Shown here: positions 6,241 to 6,282 of the stretch, piece by piece | Layout: each line of letters starts with the position of its first letter | How positions within the stretch are numbered: the first letter of the stretch is position 1 | Source of the DNA: VAZQ01 sp036498625 | GTDB lineage: Bacteria > Pseudomonadota > Alphaproteobacteria > Rhizobiales > Xanthobacteraceae | Assembly (NCBI GenBank): GCA_036498625.1 | Contig: DASYFD010000345.1 | Coordinates: forward strand, 1-6,282 | Length of the DNA: 6,282 nt | Reading direction: 5' to 3' | Notes under the pieces: generated by a model | Databases searched by the model: none | What the model was told of the DNA's origin: nothing | Seen by the model: the letters and a program-made list of their open reading frames with translations, nothing else | Position numbers and translations under genes: made by a program

Positions 6241-6282
6241 CTACGATCCCGCCGTCTCCTCGAACGTGGTGCGGAACGGGTG
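6241..6282 (-). CDS. Possible last 13 codons of a leftward gene (cut by right edge)
   Basis: On the minus strand the last 42 bases read HPFRTTFEETAGS and then TAG at 6243-6241. Twelve of the 13 sense codons end in G or C, as in the real genes here. A stop inside the repeat end CCATCCTAC would fit a gene that ends where the element starts. This is far too short to identify a product, and the plus strand is also open here, so the call is tentative. Confidence 0.3.
   Translation of the reverse strand, partial: HPFRTTFEETAGS

Larger units (their letters stand above)
5979..6244. repeat. Nested inverted-repeat element, MITE-like, non-coding
   Basis: The outer ends are GTAGGATGG (5979-5987) and CCATCCTAC (6236-6244), perfect complements. 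A further TTG/CAA matches if one base is skipped. Inside lie two 32-base arms in inverted orientation (6039-6070 and 6178-6209) that agree at 25 of 32 positions by my count. The similarity continues inward (TTCGCAAAATGA near 6080 against TCATTTTTGCGAGAAG near 6163). Each arm is itself a hairpin. No reading frame in it resembles a protein and there is no transposase. Short complementary ends with a structured, non-coding interior fit a miniature inverted-repeat element or a dispersed intergenic repeat. No clear target duplication is visible: GAT at 5975-5977 and 6245-6247 is too short and offset by one base. The element fills the space after the mutase gene and could stop transcription from either side. 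Confidence 0.6.

Overview
The window is GC-rich, with strongly GC-biased third codon positions. The protein types suggest an alphaproteobacterium of the Hyphomicrobiales, in the broad Bradyrhizobium / Rhodopseudomonas / Xanthobacteraceae range. This rests on the style of the phosphomannomutase (an N-terminus of the FPKPR..VPNTYAYESEP type), the TIGR02281-type aspartic protease and the HrpB helicase. It was not tested by alignment. Six protein genes can be supported, one of them cut by the left edge. A few codons of a possible seventh lie at the right edge. I see no tRNA, rRNA, CRISPR array, transposase or phage gene.

Left part (1-1571): the C-terminal third of the ATP-dependent helicase HrpB runs rightward into the window. 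It ends 9 bases before the stop of a leftward gene for an exported protein of unknown function, so the two genes converge.

Middle (1572-3694): a 230-base gap holds an isolated perfect 16-base palindrome. It is followed by a classic divergent pair: a leftward EamA-type (DMT superfamily) ten-helix exporter and a rightward LysR-type regulator. The AT-rich strip between them carries a TTTCCA-TT-TGGAAA palindrome with the T-N11-A form of a LysR operator. The simplest reading is that the regulator controls the exporter and itself.

Right part (3695-6282): a membrane-anchored retropepsin-like aspartic protease is followed 60 bases later by a full-length phosphomannomutase/phosphoglucomutase. The two may share a transcript. 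Downstream of the mutase, nearly the whole intergenic space (5979-6244) is one nested inverted-repeat element. Its short outer ends are GTAGGATGG/CCATCCTAC, and two larger inner arms are each a hairpin of the ATTCCCGC-loop-GCGGGAAT type. It looks like a non-coding, MITE-like or dispersed palindromic repeat, and it may act as a bidirectional terminator.

How the genes work together: only the exporter/regulator pair is a convincing functional unit. The mutase feeds mannose or glucose phosphates into surface polysaccharide synthesis. The protease next to it has no known link to that pathway. I found no convincing evidence of a new multi-gene system. The most interesting items are the nested repeat, the two palindromes, and a possible second translation start in the protease gene that would remove its membrane anchor.
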